The notes beneath the pieces were generated by a model. The model saw nothing but the letters and a program-made list of their open reading frames with translations. It was not told where the DNA came from and made no database searches. DNA of 10,427 nucleotides. Source: Verrucomicrobiales bacterium (lineage in GTDB: Bacteria; Verrucomicrobiota; Verrucomicrobiia; Verrucomicrobiales; Akkermansiaceae). Below, in pieces: positions 1 through 6,514 of the stretch. A program made the position numbers and the translations under genes. The DNA lies in contig DMYM01000426.1 of the NCBI GenBank assembly GCA_003483645.1, forward strand, positions 1,291-11,717. Direction: 5' to 3'. How positions within the stretch are numbered: the first letter of the stretch is position 1; each line of letters starts with the position of its first letter.

Positions 1-45
1 CCGCCCCACGCCCACCCGCGAACGAGTGGGGGAGCTGTTACGAGA

Positions 46-252
46 CTATCGCTCCAAGGGGGCCTCCGCCCTGAGGGCGTAGGCGGGGCCTTCCACAATG
101 GTGCCCGCCACCTCGGGCTCCGCCCCTGCAACCGACACGGCGGGAGCAGCCGAGCGCAGATAGCTGCCCATTGGGACAACCCGAAAATAGGTCATGGCCA
201 GCCAGGCAAATATAAGGGTTCCAGCTGACGTTACGAAAAAGCGAACAGTCAT
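46..252 (-). CDS. Small hypothetical single-pass membrane protein
   Basis: I do not recognise this 68-residue protein. It starts with ATG and ends with TAG. Residues 5-22 are a hydrophobic run (FFVTSAGTLIFAWLAMTYF region) after a single Arg, so it could be a membrane anchor or uncleaved signal. The rest is Ala/Val/Pro/Glu-rich and probably flexible. No AGGAGG-like site lies just before the start, but an AT-rich stretch with promoter-like hexamers lies about 30-60 bases upstream on the same strand. That stretch contrasts with the GC-rich surroundings and favours a real transcription unit. It runs in the same direction as the glycosyl hydrolase to its right, with 183 bases between them. No family motif is visible, and a spurious frame in GC-rich DNA remains possible. 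Confidence 0.4.
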   Translation of the reverse strand: MTVRFFVTSAGTLIFAWLAMTYFRVVPMGSYLRSAAPAVSVAGAEPEVAGTIVEGPAYALRAEAPLER

Positions 253-280
253 GAATCCAGAGAATGTAAGGAATGAGCGA

Positions 281-314
281 ATTATCTTATCTATTAATTA
301 TCAATTTAATGCAA
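281..314 (-). promoter_or_regulatory. Possible promoter for the 68-residue membrane protein
   Basis: On the minus strand TTGCAT (309-314) and GATAAG (286-291) are 17 bases apart, with GATAAT overlapping at 281-286. The matches to -35/-10 consensus are only partial (3/6 and 4/6). The main support is the local AT-richness of 270-330 in an otherwise GC-rich window, and its position just upstream of the 252 start. Confidence 0.25.
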
Positions 315-435
315 CACTTTTAAGAATGGATAGTCTGTTCCCCGCGAGTTGATATTGTGTCATCCCCAACGATTAGTGCTGGAAAAACAGCTGAAATGGA
401 ACCTGCCCTCAGGAGGTGTCCGTTCCCTCTTAAAA

Positions 436-1881
436 CTACTTCCGTGCCAATACAGTGGGCCTGGAGGTCGTCCCAAAGCGGTCCACTCCGCTCACCGCCA
501 CCGCGTCGGGAGAGCCGCTCAAGATAACATCCAGGCACCCCCCGTGCGTGACCGCCAGGGTGTCCCAGCGCGATCCATAACGGCCCTGTACCACGTATTT
601 GGATGCGGTCGGGACTCGGGACCAGCGCACCTGCGTTCCGCCCTTTGCCCTCTTGGCGCTGACGCTGGGAACGGGGGGCTCCGATTTGCTCGACCACGGC
701 ATGGGCGGCACGAGGGCGGGATGGGTATAAATACTCTTGGCCAGCGCGTTGGTCACCCCGCCGCGATTCTGCATGAGGGCCTTGGCGCTCCAGTGCACGT
801 GCCCGACGTAATTCCTCCCGATGGTGCGCGAGAGCTGAACCTGATTGATAATTTCACTGGCGGGACGCCCGGGATCCTCACTGGACTTGATGCGCGAGGT
901 CCCGAGGCCGGGCCACACCGGACGGCGACCCTGCGAACGCCACCAGTTCAGAAGCAGGGTGTAACTCTGCGGCCCCTGAATTCTCCAGTAGAGCTGGGGC
1001 GATAGATAGTCGCACCAACCCGAGGCCAACCACTTGCGTGAATCAGCCGCAAGGTGTTCGTAGGCATTGATATGGGCGGTGGTGCCCCGCGGAATCCCCG
1101 GCTTCCAGATCCCGAACGGGCTGATGCCAACCCGCACCCATGGCTTGGTTCCCTTCACCTTGGAGTACATCGAGCGGACGAAGGAGTTCACATAGTTTCG
1201 TCGCTGCGAGGGCGATTTCCCGTCCGGGAAGTCGGGCGTGGCCCGGCCATTCACCACGCTGGGATACGGATAGAAATAATCATCGATGTGCACGCCATCG
1301 ACATCATAACGCCGCACCACATCCATGATGACATCAAGTGCACGCTGCCGCGTAAAGCTACTCGCGGGATCCATCCACTTGTGAACCTTGAAGTTGCGGA
1401 TAATGGACGGATGCGTGCGAGAGACATGGTCGGAGGACACCCGGTGATCCTTATGTGGAACCGCCCGGAAGGGGTTGAACCAGGCGTGGACCTCTATATT
1501 GCGTGCGTGGGCCTGCTGGATGCAGTAGGCCAGCGGATCGTAGCCGGGATCACGCCCCATCGTGCCGGTGAGCCAGGGCGACCATGGCTCGATCCCGGAC
1601 CGGTAGACCGCATCCGCCTGCGGCCGCACCTGGAAGATCATCGCGTTCATGCGCAGGGACGCCATCTTGTCGAGAATGCGCCGCAACTCAGCCTGCTGCG
1701 TCCGGGCGCTCAACCCCTTGCTGGGGGGCCAGTCGATGTTGTAGACGCAGGCCACCCAGGCCGCCCTGAACTCACGGGCCGCGGAAGGAACCTTCTCCCG
1801 GCTTGCGACGTAGCTCTGCGCGCCTGCCATGCCGACAAGCATCACCCACAGTCCAATTGGCCGAAGCATTGCGCCTAACAA
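436..1881 (-). CDS. Secreted GHL10-family glycosyl hydrolase (DigH/YngK type) with C-terminal Fn3-like domain
   Basis: This 481-residue protein belongs to the glycosyl hydrolase-like 10 family (GHL10, formerly DUF187). The E. coli member DigH (YddW) cleaves peptidoglycan glycan strands stripped of stem peptides; B. subtilis YngK is another relative. Residues 1-22 look like a signal peptide (hydrophobic core 9-20, likely cut near AGA-QS), so it should be exported. The catalytic TIM-barrel spans about 37-345: it opens with FRAAWVACVYNIDWPP (38-53), then QVRPQADAVY (84-93), HAWFNPFRA (132-140) and the acidic strand end DVDGVHIDDYFYPYP (193-207), where D200/D201 are candidate catalytic-site residues. 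After a Pro-rich linker (391-406) the last 75 residues resemble a fibronectin type III domain (VRWSRVPTASKYVVQ). The start at 1881 is chosen over the internal Met5 because AAGGA (1890-1894) sits 8 bases upstream. It is a single-gene unit in context. The natural substrate is inferred from the family. Confidence 0.9.
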   Translation of the reverse strand: MLGAMLRPIGLWVMLVGMAGAQSYVASREKVPSAAREFRAAWVACVYNIDWPPSKGLSARTQQAELRRILDKMASLRMNAMIFQVRPQADAVYRSGIEPWSPWLTGTMGRDPGYDPLAYCIQQAHARNIEVHAWFNPFRAVPHKDHRVSSDHVSRTHPSIIRNFKVHKWMDPASSFTRQRALDVIMDVVRRYDVDGVHIDDYFYPYPSVVNGRATPDFPDGKSPSQRRNYVNSFVRSMYSKVKGTKPWVRVGISPFGIWKPGIPRGTTAHINAYEHLAADSRKWLASGWCDYLSPQLYWRIQGPQSYTLLLNWWRSQGRRPVWPGLGTSRIKSSEDPGRPASEIINQVQLSRTIGRNYVGHVHWSAKALMQNRGGVTNALAKSIYTHPALVPPMPWSSKSEPPVPSVSAKRAKGGTQVRWSRVPTASKYVVQGRYGSRWDTLAVTHGGCLDVILSGSPDAVAVSGVDRFGTTSRPTVLARK

Positions 1882-1889
1882 TTTCAGAT

Positions 1890-1894
1890 TCCTT
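1890..1894 (-). promoter_or_regulatory. Ribosome binding site of the GHL10 gene
   Basis: AAGGA on the minus strand lies 8 bases before the ATG at 1881. It decides the start in favour of 1881 rather than the ATG four codons later, and it is one of the few clear Shine-Dalgarno matches in the window. Confidence 0.6.
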
Positions 1895-1937
1895 GACTAA
1901 TTCCAAGGCGAATCCGGAGCGAGCGGAAAGGCTGAAT

Positions 1938-1963
1938 GGAAACGGGGGCGGCCGCCCGTTTCC
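1938..1963 (-). terminator. Strong GC-rich hairpin after the M29 aminopeptidase gene
   Basis: GGAAACGG at the left pairs with CCGTTTCC at the right, and the core is a self-complementary GCGGCCGC. This gives about 12 base pairs with a two-base bulge. It lies 27 bases past the stop of the aminopeptidase and before the start of the GHL10 gene, both on the minus strand. There is no clean T-tract on either side (the minus-strand downstream bases read ATTCAGCCTTT), so it may be a weak intrinsic terminator, an RNA 3' end stabiliser or a folded leader element for GHL10. Confidence 0.5.
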
Positions 1964-1990
1964 CCGTCCTGCGCAACCCCCTTCCCCGAA

Positions 1991-3091
1991 CTACCAGTTT
2001 AACTTCTGCAAAGCCTTTGGCAGGAACTTGCCGTTCTTGCGGATGAGCTTGCCATCAAACCAGATTTCACCACCCCCGTAGTCGCTGCGCTGAATACTCA
2101 CCATATCCCAGTGAACCTTGGATTTGTTACCGTTGCTGGCTTCGTCGTATGCCTGCCCGGGCGTAAAGTGGAAGGAGCCCGCGATCTTCTCGTCGAAGAG
2201 GATGTCACGCATCGGTTCCCGGATCTCCGGATTAAACCCCAGCGCGAATTCTCCGATATGGCGCGCCCCGTTGTCAGCATCGAGAATCTTGTTGATCTCC
2301 TTGTTTTTCCCGTCCGCCTGCGCCTTCACGATCCTGCCTTTCTCAAACTCGAGCACGATCCCGTCGAACGGAATCCCGTTGTAGATCGTCGCCGCATTGT
2401 GGGTAATCACCCCATTTACTGAATCCCGCACGGGTGCGGTAAAACACTCTCCATCCGGAATGTTGCACTCTCCACCACAGGGGATGGCGGGAATCCCCTT
2501 GATCGAGAACTCAAGATCCGTTCCCGGGCCCTTGATGTGCACCCGGTCCGTCCTGGTCATGAGCCGCCCAAGGGCCTTCATGGCCGGTTTGAGTGCCCTG
2601 TAATCCAGGAGACACACGCGAAAGTAGAAATCCTCAAAGGCCTCCGTACTCATTCCCGCCTGCTGGGCCATTGCCGCATGGGGCCAGCGCAGCACACACC
2701 ATTTCGTTTGCTCCACCCGATGGCGCAGAACCTTGCGGGTGTGCCCCTGCACCAGATCCATCCGCCCGGCGGGCACGTCACTCCACTCCGCGATGTTATG
2801 GCTGCCCCGCACCGCAATGTAGGCGTTCATGTCACGCATCTCAGCCATGCGGTGCTTAGCGAGAAGGCGGTACTGCTCGTCGGTCGCCCCCCGGAGAAGT
2901 TCCCGCGAGACCCGCAGGGAATTCACCGTGACAAAGGGAATCGCACCCCGTCCGCGTGCTTCCCTGACCAGGGCGATCCCGACCTCTTCCGGAACATCGT
3001 AAAGGTCGACGAGAACCTTCTCGCCCCGCTTCAGGTTGGTCGAGTAGCGGACCAGTTGTCGCGCCAGCTGGTCGATCCGGGGATCGTGCAT
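1991..3091 (-). CDS. M29-family metallo-aminopeptidase (AmpS/PepS type)
   Basis: This 366-residue protein is a cytoplasmic metal-dependent aminopeptidase of family M29 (aminopeptidase T/AmpS/PepS), which removes N-terminal residues from peptides during peptide turnover. No signal peptide is visible. The N-terminal alpha/beta domain includes KRGEKVLVDLYDVPEE (21-36). The C-terminal half carries the expected dinuclear metal-site residues by family alignment: E215 in CNIPDGECFTAP, E281 in HIGEFALGFNP, H308 in FHFTPGQAY with Y315, and H327/D329 in VHWDM. The length is normal for the family (about 370-410, at the short end). The ATG at 3091 has only a weak AGG six bases or so upstream. The gene follows a small lipoprotein gene by 30 bases on the same strand and is probably cotranscribed with it. 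Substrate preference cannot be read from the sequence. Confidence 0.93.
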   Translation of the reverse strand: MHDPRIDQLARQLVRYSTNLKRGEKVLVDLYDVPEEVGIALVREARGRGAIPFVTVNSLRVSRELLRGATDEQYRLLAKHRMAEMRDMNAYIAVRGSHNIAEWSDVPAGRMDLVQGHTRKVLRHRVEQTKWCVLRWPHAAMAQQAGMSTEAFEDFYFRVCLLDYRALKPAMKALGRLMTRTDRVHIKGPGTDLEFSIKGIPAIPCGGECNIPDGECFTAPVRDSVNGVITHNAATIYNGIPFDGIVLEFEKGRIVKAQADGKNKEINKILDADNGARHIGEFALGFNPEIREPMRDILFDEKIAGSFHFTPGQAYDEASNGNKSKVHWDMVSIQRSDYGGGEIWFDGKLIRKNGKFLPKALQKLNW

Positions 3092-3121
3092 TTTAGCCTG
3101 AGTTTTAAGAGAAGGTTCGGC

Positions 3122-3334
3122 CTACTCCTGGCGCCACTGCTGGTAGGACGGCACCGCAGTCTTACCCCTCTCGTTGGGATTGTCCTCCAGGCTCGGATTA
3201 TTCGAATCGAGCCGCTTCCCGAGGTAGGAGTTGTCGAAGGCACCACCGCCCGCCTTATGGTCATCGACCGTTCCGCAGGAACACATCGCCAGCACGCAGC
3301 CGACACTCAACAACATAAAAAACGCAAGTTTCAC
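3122..3334 (-). CDS. Small hypothetical lipoprotein upstream of the M29 peptidase
   Basis: I do not recognise this protein. From the GTG at 3334 it has 70 residues. It begins MKLAFFMLLSVG, a short positive end and hydrophobic stretch, followed by VLAMCSCGTVDD. Either C18 or C20 could be a lipidation cysteine; neither gives a perfect lipobox, and C20 has the more usual Ser at -1. Residues after the cysteine are hydrophilic, ending in NPSLEDNPNERGKTAVPSYQQW. The frame stays open to a TTG at 3373 that would add 13 residues (PPPGRRGHSPCA), but the GTG gives a much better signal peptide. No Shine-Dalgarno site precedes either. It ends 30 bases before the aminopeptidase ATG, suggesting one transcript. 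Its role is unknown; an envelope-attached small protein is the inference. Confidence 0.6.
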   Translation of the reverse strand: MKLAFFMLLSVGCVLAMCSCGTVDDHKAGGGAFDNSYLGKRLDSNNPSLEDNPNERGKTAVPSYQQWRQE

Positions 3335-3406
3335 AGCACACGGACTATGCCCCCTCCGCCCCGGTGGGGGCAAGTGAAAGCTGAGTGCCGGGGGAATCTA
3401 TCCAAC

Positions 3407-3432
3407 TTTCCGTTGCGACCACCAACGGGAAA
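3407..3432. repeat. Inverted repeat between the divergent lipoprotein and purN genes
   Basis: TTTCCGTTG and CAACGGGAAA form a 9-base-pair stem with one bulged G and a 7-base loop. It lies in the 182-base divergent intergenic region, about 75 bases from the lipoprotein GTG and 85 from the purN GTG. No T-tract follows, so it is more likely an operator or leader structure than a terminator. No known operator consensus is recognised. Confidence 0.3.
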
Positions 3433-3516
3433 CTGCCCATCCCGTCCCCCTCCCCGCTGGCTCTTCTCCCCCCGGGAGCGCTTGTCTCCCCGCGCTTCGG
3501 TTCGTAGCATCCCGCC

Positions 3517-4101
3517 GTGATTCGCCTCGGTATTCTCGGTTCCGGTTCCGGTTCCAACATGCAGGCCATTCTCGACGCCATCGCCACGGGTGGGCTCGAC
3601 GCCGAGATCGCCCTGGTACTCAGCGATATCCCGGACGCCTACATTCTGGAACGAGCCGCCCGGGCCGGTCTGCCTACCGGCCTCATCAACTGCCGTGATT
3701 TCAGATCGAACTTCCCGGAAGAGGTCCAGCACGAAACCGCCGAAGCACTCCTGCAATCCGGGGTCGAACTGGTCTGCCTGGCCGGGTTCATGCGCCTGCT
3801 GCGTGCTCCCCTCCTCCAGGCCTTCGCCGGGCGTATCATCAATATTCACCCCTCCCTCCTCCCCAGTTTTCCCGGTCTTCACGCCTGGACCCAGGCAGTG
3901 GAGGCAGGTGCCACCGAGAGTGGATGCACCGTGCACTACGTGGACGCCGGAGTGGACACCGGCCCGGTCATTTTCCAGGCCACTGTTCCCGTTCTCCCTG
4001 ACGACACCCCGGAGTCCCTCCACGCCCGCATCCAGATCGAGGAGCACAAGATCTACCCTGCGGCCATCGCGGAAGTTGCTGCCAGCCTCAAGCCAGGCTA
4101 A
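3517..4101 (+). CDS. purN: Phosphoribosylglycinamide formyltransferase (GAR transformylase)
   Basis: This 194-residue enzyme transfers a formyl group from 10-formyltetrahydrofolate to GAR, the third step of purine synthesis, in the cytoplasm. The N-terminal loop LGSGSGSNMQAI (7-18) binds the phosphoribosyl substrate. The catalytic triad by alignment with E. coli PurN is N109 and H111 in INIHPSLLPSFPG and D147 in VDAGVDTGPVI. The C-terminal folate-side segment HARIQIEEHKIYPAAI (169-184) is typical. The length is close to the usual 190-215. The GTG at 3517 is the only usable start, because an in-frame TAG sits at 3505-3507. No Shine-Dalgarno site is present. No other purine genes are adjacent, so purN stands alone here, divergent from the lipoprotein gene. 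Confidence 0.96.
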   Translation: MIRLGILGSGSGSNMQAILDAIATGGLDAEIALVLSDIPDAYILERAARAGLPTGLINCRDFRSNFPEEVQHETAEALLQSGVELVCLAGFMRLLRAPLLQAFAGRIINIHPSLLPSFPGLHAWTQAVEAGATESGCTVHYVDAGVDTGPVIFQATVPVLPDDTPESLHARIQIEEHKIYPAAIAEVAASLKPG

Positions 4102-4136
4102 CCAATTCCGCTCATTGAGCCCCCGGTCTCCGAAAT

Positions 4137-4150
4137 CCAGCCCGGGCTGG
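4137..4150. repeat. Perfect 14-base palindrome downstream of purN
   Basis: CCAGCCCGGGCTGG reads identically on both strands. It lies 35 bases past the purN stop in the non-coding stretch before moxR. It could be a dimeric regulator site or part of the purN 3' structure. No T-tract follows. Confidence 0.35.
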
Positions 4151-4230
4151 CCCTGCTCAACCTCCCGATCTTCGTGCCCGGAGCTCCTGGTATTCAGGCC
4201 TGCTCGCCGTGGGGCGCTCTAAAAGTGCCA

Positions 4231-4260
4231 AGAACGGGGCCTCCGCCACGTTCTGTTATT
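4231..4260 (+). terminator. Candidate intrinsic terminator after purN
   Basis: AGAACG (4231-4236) pairs with CGTTCT (4249-4254) around a 12-base GC-rich loop, followed by GTTATT. It lies 130 bases after the purN stop and 79 before the moxR start. The stem is only six base pairs, and a second AGAACG at 4264-4269 can compete for the same CGTTCT, so it could also act as a switchable leader. Confidence 0.35.
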
Positions 4261-4291
4261 GGGAGAACGCCAGCAGCGCTTCAGGCTCTCA

Positions 4292-4301
4292 GGAAATTTC
4301 C
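4292..4301. repeat. Short palindrome GGAAATTTCC in the moxR leader
   Basis: This perfect 10-base palindrome lies 37 bases before the moxR GTG, inside a locally AT-rich patch (4290-4330). The position suits an operator near a promoter, but no promoter hexamers can be assigned with confidence. Confidence 0.25.
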
Positions 4302-4338
4302 CATTTTACCCTTCGGGTTTAGCTAGTAACTCATCTCC

Positions 4339-5253
4339 GTGCCTCACGATTCCCTTCAGACGCTCCGCAGGAAGCTCAACGATACCATTCTGGGCTCCGA
4401 GCAGGCGGCCGACCTCCTCCTCACGGCCCTCCTCGCCCGGGGCCATGCTCTCGTGACGGGCCCGCCAGGGATCGGAAAGACCTCCTTGGCCTCTACCCTT
4501 GCCGCCTCCGTCGGCGGCATCTTCAAGCGCCTCCAGTTTACCCCTGATCTGCTTCCCTCCGACATCATCGGTTACAATCTCTACCGCCAGCAGAATGGTG
4601 AGTTCGAGTTCGTCCCGGGGCCTGTCTTCTCCAACCTCCTCCTGGCAGACGAAATCAACCGTGCCTCTCCCCGCACCCAGTCCGCCCTTCTCGAATCCAT
4701 GAACGAGCGGCAGGTTTCCATCGATGGAGAAACAAAAGAGCTCCCCGATCCCTTCCTGGTGGTGGCTACCCAGAACAGCACCTCGTCCACGGGAACCTTC
4801 CCTCTGCCCGAGCCGCAGCTGGACCGTTTCCTCCTCTCCATCCCAATGGCCCTGCCTTCGGAGGACTGTCAGCTCGATATTCTCAAACTCCACAGCAATG
4901 GAGCCCTGTGCCAGGATGACGTTCCCCGCATCCTGCGCCTGGTGGATCTGATCACCCTCCAGGAGCAGGTCATAGAGCTTCCCATCTCCGACAACCTGCA
5001 GCGTTATCTCCTGGCTCTCTGCCAATCTGCCAGGTCTCTGGCAGGTCAGGACCACGTCGTCTCCGTGCGCGGAACGCTCGCCCTGCAGGCCGCCGCCCGC
5101 GCCTATGCCCTCCTCGACGGCCAGTCCGCCGTTCACCCCGACCACCTGCAGGCAGTCTTCCCCCATGTCCTGCGCCACCGTCTCCTCACCGAGGACACCC
5201 TCGATCCCGACCCCATCCTCGACGCCGCCCTCAACCAGACGCCGGTCCCGTAA
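4339..5253 (+). CDS. MoxR-family AAA+ ATPase
   Basis: This 304-residue cytoplasmic ATPase belongs to the MoxR group of AAA+ proteins, thought to act as chaperones for maturation of partner proteins, often encoded beside DUF58 and von Willebrand or transglutaminase proteins. Walker A is GPPGIGKTS (41-49), Walker B is LLLADEINRA (100-109) and sensor 1 is N146 in VVATQN. The PLPEPQLDRF box (156-165) holds the family's usual arginine. A C-terminal lid domain (about 210-295) follows. The segment after sensor 1 reads STSSTGTF instead of the common PIEQEGTY. GTG at 4339 is the only usual start after an in-frame TAA at 4327-4329, and no Shine-Dalgarno site precedes it. It heads the moxR-DUF58-transglutaminase cluster; the DUF58 gene begins 98 bases after its stop. 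Confidence 0.95.
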   Translation: MPHDSLQTLRRKLNDTILGSEQAADLLLTALLARGHALVTGPPGIGKTSLASTLAASVGGIFKRLQFTPDLLPSDIIGYNLYRQQNGEFEFVPGPVFSNLLLADEINRASPRTQSALLESMNERQVSIDGETKELPDPFLVVATQNSTSSTGTFPLPEPQLDRFLLSIPMALPSEDCQLDILKLHSNGALCQDDVPRILRLVDLITLQEQVIELPISDNLQRYLLALCQSARSLAGQDHVVSVRGTLALQAAARAYALLDGQSAVHPDHLQAVFPHVLRHRLLTEDTLDPDPILDAALNQTPVP

Positions 5254-5351
5254 CTGCAGCTATCCGTTGTTGGCCCTCTGACGACACATGTCCGTTTCCT
5301 GAAAACCCGCCTCCGCTGCTCGACGTCCGGCAAGCCGTAAACTGATCCCGA

Positions 5352-6458
5352 ATGCTTACTCCCCGCGGTGCCATCCTCCTCGGCGCATCACTCGCGCTTA
5401 CCGTGCTGGGCTTTCTCAGGACCGACGGAATCCTCATCACTCTGGGCACGAGTGGCTGTCTCCTCCTGGCGGGGGCCTGGATCTTCATCCGCCTGAACCT
5501 GAAAAGGCTCTCTCTCAGCTTACGGGCGCCCACCCGGGTCTACGCCGACCAACAGTTCGACCTGCGGGTCCTCCTTCACAACAACCGCAGCCTGCTCGAC
5601 GCCTTCAGCATCAAGATTGAACTGCACCTCGCAGGGCAGGTCGACATCCACACCTTCGCTCCCTGGACGGCCGCCGGGTCGAGCTCCGAAGTGCGCCTGC
5701 GAGGCTCCATCCCCGGACGCAGTTCCTTCCCTGAGCATGACTACACCCTGGAGACGATCATGCCCCTCGGGCTCTTTCACGGGAAGGCCTCGGGGGTGAT
5801 CGCGCACGAAATCCTCGTCTTCCCCCGACCTCTCACTCCCAGGGAGCTCTCAACCCAGGGTGCCCTGCACGATGCATCCCTCCTGCCCGGCACCACTCCC
5901 GGTAACGCCCCCGGCGAACTACGGGGCATCCGGCCCTGGCAGGTCGGCGATCCTGCCAAACACATTCACTGGCCCGCCTCTGCCCGCTCCCTCAGTCGCG
6001 GGCGTGGGTTGCGCATCCGTGAAAACGATCCTCCCGGCTTCTATCCCCGCCACTGCACGGTGCTTTTCCATTCCTTCGGCATGTCCGGCCAGCTCATCCG
6101 CGCTGATCGCTTCGAGTGGGCCCTCTCTCTGGCCTGCGGAACCTTGCGCTATCTCCGGGAACACGGAATCCCTGCAGCCTTCCTCGCCGATTTCAACGAA
6201 TGGCACCCTCTCTCGGTGGTTTCCCGCAGCGGCTTCGGCAACCTCCTCGTCTCGCTCGCCCGGGCCCGGCGTCGCAGTGACACCGAGGCGCACAACCTTG
6301 CTCCCGTGATCGAGCATGTTCCCGAAGACCACTCCCTCATCATCCTCTCCGACATGCCGACAGAGGCCTGGAAAGACACCCTGCCTGACCGCCAGGCCCT
6401 CCTCATAGACATCCGTCAACACAGGTACGGGGCGAGGAAACTGCAAGTCCGCGAATAG
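5352..6458 (+). CDS. DUF58 domain-containing membrane protein
   Basis: The 368-residue product has two N-terminal hydrophobic segments (about 6-21 and 26-46) that anchor it in the inner membrane. A beta-rich middle follows (about 55-150, with the family's PLGLF at 138-142), then the DUF58 signature GELRGIRPWQVGDPAKHIHW (188-207) followed by PASAR. The C-terminal part (about 232-360) has the alternating strand/helix look of a von Willebrand A-like fold, with VLFHSF and HSLIILSDMP as strands, though a complete metal site (DxSxS) is not seen. DUF58 proteins are nearly always encoded beside MoxR ATPases and are considered their clients or partners; the biochemical role is not settled. ATG at 5352 follows an in-frame TGA at 5343, so the start is firm even without a Shine-Dalgarno site. 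The transglutaminase gene begins 56 bases downstream. Confidence 0.92.
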   Translation: MLTPRGAILLGASLALTVLGFLRTDGILITLGTSGCLLLAGAWIFIRLNLKRLSLSLRAPTRVYADQQFDLRVLLHNNRSLLDAFSIKIELHLAGQVDIHTFAPWTAAGSSSEVRLRGSIPGRSSFPEHDYTLETIMPLGLFHGKASGVIAHEILVFPRPLTPRELSTQGALHDASLLPGTTPGNAPGELRGIRPWQVGDPAKHIHWPASARSLSRGRGLRIRENDPPGFYPRHCTVLFHSFGMSGQLIRADRFEWALSLACGTLRYLREHGIPAAFLADFNEWHPLSVVSRSGFGNLLVSLARARRRSDTEAHNLAPVIEHVPEDHSLIILSDMPTEAWKDTLPDRQALLIDIRQHRYGARKLQVRE

Positions 6459-6514
6459 TTCTCCTGAAGAAGGCCTCAACACCCTCCCGCAAATCGACCC
6501 CTGGCAACCAACCC

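Noticed and set aside
1..45. CCCAC/GTGGG stem after the 68-residue frame as a terminator
   Set aside because: Only five base pairs, no T-tract, and the window edge cuts the context.
1054..1878. Long plus-strand open frame (274 codons) opposite the GHL10 gene
   Set aside because: It lies fully antisense to a clear family member, its protein is Arg/His/Pro/Gly-rich with no motif, and long antisense frames are expected in GC-rich DNA.
2537..3520. Plus-strand open frame of 327 codons across the M29 and lipoprotein genes
   Set aside because: Composition is that of an antisense shadow and no domain is recognisable. The M29 metal ligands on the other strand are decisive.
3538..3555. Three tandem GGTTCC units at the purN start
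   Set aside because: They encode GSGSGS, which is the normal phosphate-binding loop of PurN, so the repeat is explained by protein function.
3331..4047. Minus-strand open frame of 238 codons opposite purN
   Set aside because: Gly/Glu/Arg-rich shadow of a complete purN with an intact catalytic triad.
4309..4319. ACCCTTCGGGT mini-hairpin before moxR as a terminator
   Set aside because: The stem is four base pairs at most and only a short TTTAG follows.
4306..5178. Minus-strand open frame of 290 codons opposite moxR
   Set aside because: The product is a Gly/Glu-rich low-complexity sequence mirroring the MoxR codons; the Walker motifs on the plus strand are clear.
5284..5294. An 11-base match, ACACATGTCCG, shared with the gltA start (9202-9212)
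   Set aside because: The copy between moxR and the DUF58 gene opens only a four-codon frame (MSVS). A match of this length around a palindromic ACATGT is probably chance.
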